Below, in pieces: positions 63,608 to 64,000 of a DNA stretch of 64,000 nucleotides. The notes under the pieces are model-generated. The model saw nothing but the letters and a program-made list of their open reading frames with translations. It searched no databases and was not told the origin of the DNA. Source of the DNA: Roridomyces roridus (lineage: Eukaryota; Basidiomycota; Agaricomycetes; Agaricales; Mycenaceae); contig JARKIF010000048.1 of the NCBI GenBank assembly GCA_029378245.1, forward strand, positions 124,001 through 188,000, in the 5' to 3' direction. A program made the translations under genes and the position numbers. Position 1 is the stretch's first letter. Every line of letters starts with the position of its first letter.

Positions 63608-64000
63608 ATGGCTACATCCACCACCGCTACCATCCACCCGTTCGACCCCAAAGCACCCACCACCTCTGCCAGCCAGCTGTGGCCCGCTTCCACCGCCAAA
63701 AACCCCAAAGCAGGGACCACTCGCGTCTTCTTTGATGCGGGGGGTGTCACCGCGCTCTCATCTCTTGGTCCTGACTTTTCGCGCAAAACGGGCGTGGTGA
63801 AACGCGAGGTCGTTCGGCGGTCGGTGGGCAGTGCAGTGAAGGAGATTAGTCGTGTGGACGAGGTCATCGAGGTCGTAGTGGATGCTTCTGTCGATCCTCA
63901 TGCAGCCGGTGCGCCTCTTCGTGTGTCTTCTTCCATATGGTATTCACTCTTTTTCCCCAGCCGTTGCGGCGCACCTCGCGCTATACAATTTCACCCTCAA
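63608..64000 (+). CDS. M17 leucine aminopeptidase, N-terminal exons, cut by window end
   Basis: ATG 63608 (MATSTTATIHPFDPKAPT). Exon 1 runs to 63908; a 52-base intron (63909-63960, donor GTGCGC, acceptor CCCCAG) joins DPHAA to AVAAHLALYNFTL, a pattern of fungal cytosol aminopeptidases (family M17, which removes N-terminal residues using two metal ions). Earlier residues RVFFDAGGVTALSSLGPDF and VGSAVKEI fit the N-terminal domain. The catalytic domain lies beyond base 64000, so no active-site residues can be checked. Confidence 0.75.
   Translation, partial: MATSTTATIHPFDPKAPTTSASQLWPASTAKNPKAGTTRVFFDAGGVTALSSLGPDFSRKTGVVKREVVRRSVGSAVKEISRVDEVIEVVVDASVDPHAAGAPLRVSSSIWYSLFFPSRCGAPRAIQFHPQ

Overview
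This is a gene-poor, transposon-rich stretch of nuclear DNA from a mushroom-forming basidiomycete (Agaricomycete). The evidence is internal: 45-60 base introns with GTRNGT donors, a KDZ transposase with its cysteine cluster, a TPR-CHAT protein, an RlpA-like secreted-protein relic, MYND-finger genes and a Zn2Cys6 regulator. I did not run any search; family names come from motifs I could read.

Layout. (1) 1-14113: one minus-strand Zn2Cys6/fungal_trans regulator gene, cut in two by an 11,290 bp Ty3/gypsy-type LTR retrotransposon (1402-12691). Its 969 bp LTRs look identical and it is flanked by a 4 bp target duplication, so the insertion looks very recent. (2) 14230-17210: a tandem array of degenerate tRNA-like units. 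(3) 17219-19006: a single-pass membrane protein gene. (4) 19420-24360: an old interspersed repeat family whose marker is a T-arm-like hairpin, carrying a 527 bp hAT-type MITE. (5) 24915-29158: a six-exon TPR-CHAT (caspase-like) gene.

(6) 30139-48823: the centrepiece. It is an 18,685 bp DNA transposon with about 1.6 kb terminal inverted repeats and a perfect 7 bp target duplication. It encodes a KDZ transposase, a large KOW/Spt5-like protein, an acidic lysine-rich protein and a small cysteine-rich protein. Each inverted repeat holds about 24 copies of a palindromic 12-mer related to CGGATGCATCCG. In the stretch I measured they are spaced 30-34 bp apart, roughly three helical turns, which would suit an ordered transposase-binding array. 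Three of the four genes share a promoter word, GACGAACAAT(T)GG. Two SINEs sit inside an intron of the transposase gene.

(7) 48824-51360 together with 29710-30138: one copy of a duplicated MYND-bZIP block, split by the KDZ element at the first zinc-finger cysteine. (8) 52640-54930: a second block of the interspersed repeat, followed by an RlpA-like pseudogene. (9) 56902-61407: the better preserved copy of the MYND-bZIP block. (10) 63608 to the window end: the start of an M17 leucine aminopeptidase gene.

No CRISPR array, rRNA gene or convincing functional tRNA gene was seen. No TET/JBP dioxygenase, which is reported near fungal KDZ transposons, was found in the element.
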